Below, piece by piece: positions 61,628 to 64,000 of a stretch of 64,000 nt of DNA; position 1 is the stretch's first letter, and each line of letters begins with the position of its first letter. The stretch is from Bacteroidota bacterium (lineage in GTDB: Bacteria; Bacteroidota; Bacteroidia; Bacteroidales; JAAUTT01). The translations under genes and the position numbers were made by a program. Below the pieces are notes generated by a model. The model ran no database searches, was not told where the DNA came from, and was given only the letters and a program-made list of their open reading frames with translations. Where the stretch lies: the NCBI GenBank assembly GCA_030706405.1, contig JAUZOO010000001.1, positions 453,762-517,761 of the forward strand, written 5' to 3'.

Positions 61628-64000
61628 ATGTTAAAAGGCGGTTCGGTTTTATTTAAAGGTTTTTGTTTACTAGTTATCCTGTTTAATTGTTTAAACGGTA
61701 ATGCTATTACTGTTACTGCAAATAATGGGACAATTAGTTGTAAAGGAGGTACTGGAGATATTGCAGTAACCGTTTCCGGAGGAACAGGACCTTATACTTA
61801 TGATTTGTACAATGGTGTGCCTACTTTTATGGGAGGGACCGGTACTCAGGTTAAAAGTCAGGGAGGGATTAGTACTTCTTCTTATACCTTTAGTGGTTAT
61901 GTTGCGGGTTCTTATTATGTTCTGGTATATGATAGCAAAAATGCTTCTGCCGGAGATAATGCTCTTTTAACGGAACCAGCCACAGGTCTTTCAGCTTCGG
62001 TTACAACCACTGCAACCTCCTGTTCAAATTCTACCGATGGAAAAATAAATGTCACTACTGTAAGCGGGGGATGGCCGGGTTATACATATAATGTTGACGG
62101 AGGAACTTTTCAGTCATCTTCGTCTTTTAGCGGTTTAACAGCAGGGTCACATTCTGTAATAGTAAAGGATAGTCAAGGCTGTACGGTTACTGTTCCTGCA
62201 ACTATTTCGGCCCCGGCACCTGTAGTACCGTCAGTTAAAATAACTTCTGTAAAATGTAATGGAAATTCAGATGGTAAGATAGATGTTACCGGTGTTTCCG
62301 GAGGGACTTCGCCTTATCAATACAAATTGGATAAACCCGGAGTTCCCGGTACTTATGGCTCAGTAACCAGTTTCCCGGGATTAAAGGCTGGGAATTATGT
62401 ACTTACAGTAAAAAGTGCTAATGGCTGTTTTTCTGATCCAATGACAATTACAGTAGCTGAGCCTGCAGTTTTGGATTTTACGGTTTCAGTAGTTAAAAAT
62501 ATTACTTGTTTTGGATCGAGTGATGGTATTATAAAAGTTGTTCCCCAAGGAGGTACTCCATCTTATAGCTATTTGTGGACAGGCGGGATAACCGTAGATA
62601 ACGTTACTGGTGTTGCTTATGGTGATTACTATAATTGTACAGTTACTGATGCCAACGGGTGTAGTTATAATGCTTCGGTAATTTATGATGAGAGTTTGCC
62701 TGGAGCTGTAATTCCTTCGCAAATTGTTATTAACCCAGATCCGGCAGCCCATACCGATGCCTGTCAGGGGCAGAATAATGGTACAATATCTGTTGTAGCA
62801 TCAGGTGGTACTGCTCCGCTTACCTATTCATTGGGAGCCGGAGGTACCGGAACTTATCAGGCTTCTGGTTCGTTTACAAACCAAGCTCCCGGTACTTATC
62901 CGGTTTGGGTAAAGGATTCCCATTCGTGTAAGGTTCAGGGTAAGGATGTTACCATTGCCCAGTTGAGTCTTCCTGTACCTACTATTTCAGGACCTTTAGC
63001 GGCTTGTGTAGCTTCGACCAATAATAAATATGTAACCGAAAGTGGAAATTCAGGTTATCAATGGACTGTAGTGGGTGGTACCATAACTTCAGGAGCTGGA
63101 ACGAACACGATTAATGTTACCTGGAATACGGTAGGAACGCAATCCGTTTCGGTTAATTATACAAATAGTCAGGGGTGTTCTGCTGTTTCTCCGGTTAAAG
63201 TAAATGTTACTGTTAATGCAGCAACCAGTGTTACTACCCAACCGGTTTCGCAAACTTTATGTGCCGGAGCTCCGGCGAATTTTAGTGTAGTTGCGGCTGG
63301 CACGGGTCCTTTTACGTACCAATGGAAAAAGAATGGTACGGATATAGCTGGTGCAACATCTTCTAATTATTCAATACCTTCGGTTAGTAGCGGAGATGTC
63401 GGTAGCTATACCGTGGCTGTAACCGGTACTTGCGGTACTGTAACCAGTAGTGCTGCAACTTTAACAGTAAATGCGGCTACCAGTATTTCCACGCAACCGG
63501 TATCCCAAAGTATATGCCTTAATGGTTCGGTTACGTTTAGTGTAGTTGCAGCCGGCACGGGTCCTTTTACCTATCAATGGAAAAAGAATGGCACGGATAT
63601 TCCGGGTGCTACTTCATCTTCATATACCAAGTCTTCATTAACTGCCGGAGATGCCGGTAGTTATACGGTGGTTGTAACGGGCTCTTGCGGAAATATAACC
63701 AGCAACGTTGCAACACTTACAATCAATGCTGTAACCGGAATTACTACACAGCCCGTAACACAAACGGTTTGTTCCGGTACTTCGGTAAGTTTTACGGTTG
63801 TTGCTAGCGGTACTGCACCATTTACATATCAATGGAAGAAAAATGGCACGGATATTCCAACGGCCACATCATCCACTTATACAATTTCGGCGGTGGCCAG
63901 TAGTGATGCCGGAAGTTATACCGTAGTTGTGACCGGTGCTTGTGGAAATATAACCAGTAATGCCGCAACCCTTACCGTGAATGCTGCAACCAGTATCACC
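61628..64000 (+). CDS. Giant SprB/Ig-like repeat adhesin, 3' end beyond window
   Basis: An open frame from ATG 61628 runs 791 codons to the window end. It has a hydrophobic start (VLFKGFCLLVILFNCLNGNA) as signal. Residues 33-440 hold about five SprB-like repeats, each with a Cys, a (S/G)DGxI core and GGTxPYxY (for example CNGNSDGKIDVTGVSGGTSPY). After a short linking domain, three full Ig-like repeats of 85 residues follow (TQPVSQTLCAGAPANFSVVA, FTYQWKKNGTDIAGATSSNY). SprB is the gliding/adhesion protein of Flavobacterium carried by T9SS. Here it is likely an adhesin; the sorting domain would lie outside the window. Confidence 0.82.
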   Translation, partial: MLKGGSVLFKGFCLLVILFNCLNGNAITVTANNGTISCKGGTGDIAVTVSGGTGPYTYDLYNGVPTFMGGTGTQVKSQGGISTSSYTFSGYVAGSYYVLVYDSKNASAGDNALLTEPATGLSASVTTTATSCSNSTDGKINVTTVSGGWPGYTYNVDGGTFQSSSSFSGLTAGSHSVIVKDSQGCTVTVPATISAPAPVVPSVKITSVKCNGNSDGKIDVTGVSGGTSPYQYKLDKPGVPGTYGSVTSFPGLKAGNYVLTVKSANGCFSDPMTITVAEPAVLDFTVSVVKNITCFGSSDGIIKVVPQGGTPSYSYLWTGGITVDNVTGVAYGDYYNCTVTDANGCSYNASVIYDESLPGAVIPSQIVINPDPAAHTDACQGQNNGTISVVASGGTAPLTYSLGAGGTGTYQASGSFTNQAPGTYPVWVKDSHSCKVQGKDVTIAQLSLPVPTISGPLAACVASTNNKYVTESGNSGYQWTVVGGTITSGAGTNTINVTWNTVGTQSVSVNYTNSQGCSAVSPVKVNVTVNAATSVTTQPVSQTLCAGAPANFSVVAAGTGPFTYQWKKNGTDIAGATSSNYSIPSVSSGDVGSYTVAVTGTCGTVTSSAATLTVNAATSISTQPVSQSICLNGSVTFSVVAAGTGPFTYQWKKNGTDIPGATSSSYTKSSLTAGDAGSYTVVVTGSCGNITSNVATLTINAVTGITTQPVTQTVCSGTSVSFTVVASGTAPFTYQWKKNGTDIPTATSSTYTISAVASSDAGSYTVVVTGACGNITSNAATLTVNAATSIT
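63218..64000 (+). repeat. 255-bp tandem repeats of the adhesin
   Basis: Equivalent Ala codons at 63218, 63473, 63728 and 63983 are exactly 255 bases (85 codons) apart. The units share long identical stretches, such as GGCACGGGTCCTTTTAC and CAATGGAAAAAGAATGG, so the array is recent or homogenised. It continues past the window. Confidence 0.9.

Overview
The window reads as chromosomal DNA of a member of the Bacteroidota, probably an environmental Bacteroidales/Marinilabiliales-type organism. The evidence is: three secreted proteins with type IX secretion (T9SS) C-terminal sorting domains; Bacteroidota-type promoters (TTTG, about 19 nt, TAnnTTTG); fused alpha/beta 2-oxoacid dehydrogenase E1; a FlaA1/CapD-, Wzi- and SLBB-type capsule locus; SprB-like adhesin repeats; and family-typical intergenic repeats. 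Genus cannot be fixed from the sequence alone.

Layout. 0-3 kb: a truncated exported protein, then an NfnAB-like flavoprotein pair (GltD-type large subunit, PyrK-type small subunit). 3-20 kb: a long co-directional minus-strand island and the most unusual part of the window. In transcription order it holds a SAM methyltransferase, a tail-collar protein, a cytoplasmic periplasmic-binding-protein-like protein, a 1160-residue T9SS protein, a 60-residue peptide, a DUF6261-like protein, a relic kinase, a second T9SS protein, two exported tail-collar proteins, a third T9SS protein, a 62-residue peptide, a PqqD-like/HPr-kinase-like fusion and a nucleotidyltransferase. The two small peptides share a conserved leader-like N-terminus and differ completely in the last 12-14 residues. 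One copy of the module [T9SS protein - hairpin - peptide - hairpin - kinase] is complete and the other has a decayed kinase. This layout resembles a ribosomally made and modified peptide (RiPP) system; that function is inference. 20-24 kb: an AraC regulator with a membrane-embedded N-terminus and the fused E1 enzyme.

24-52 kb is an exopolysaccharide/capsule locus. It begins with a sugar epimerase, a nucleotidyltransferase-GHMP kinase fusion, a glycosyltransferase, a Wzi-like outer-membrane protein and a FlaA1/CapD dehydratase on the plus strand. It continues on the minus strand with a MraY/WecA-type initiating transferase, an epimerase, a very AT-rich block of glycosyltransferases with a Wzy-like polymerase, a fucosyltransferase, an acetyltransferase, Wzx flippase, Wzz and a large SLBB export protein. 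An AlbA-type ATP-binding protein is inserted near the start. Between Wzz and the export protein lies 3 kb of decayed and repetitive DNA: a frameshifted MNT nucleotidyltransferase, a tandem pair of 0.4-0.6 kb repeats, a DUF6266-like gene and a Fic relic.

52-64 kb is mainly housekeeping and surface genes: tRNA-Val with promoter and terminator, an M24 peptidase, trpS, two near-duplicate LamG lipoproteins, rbfA, a methyltransferase, a LolC/E-type permease, a small secreted protein, and the start of a giant SprB/Ig-like repeat adhesin that runs off the window.
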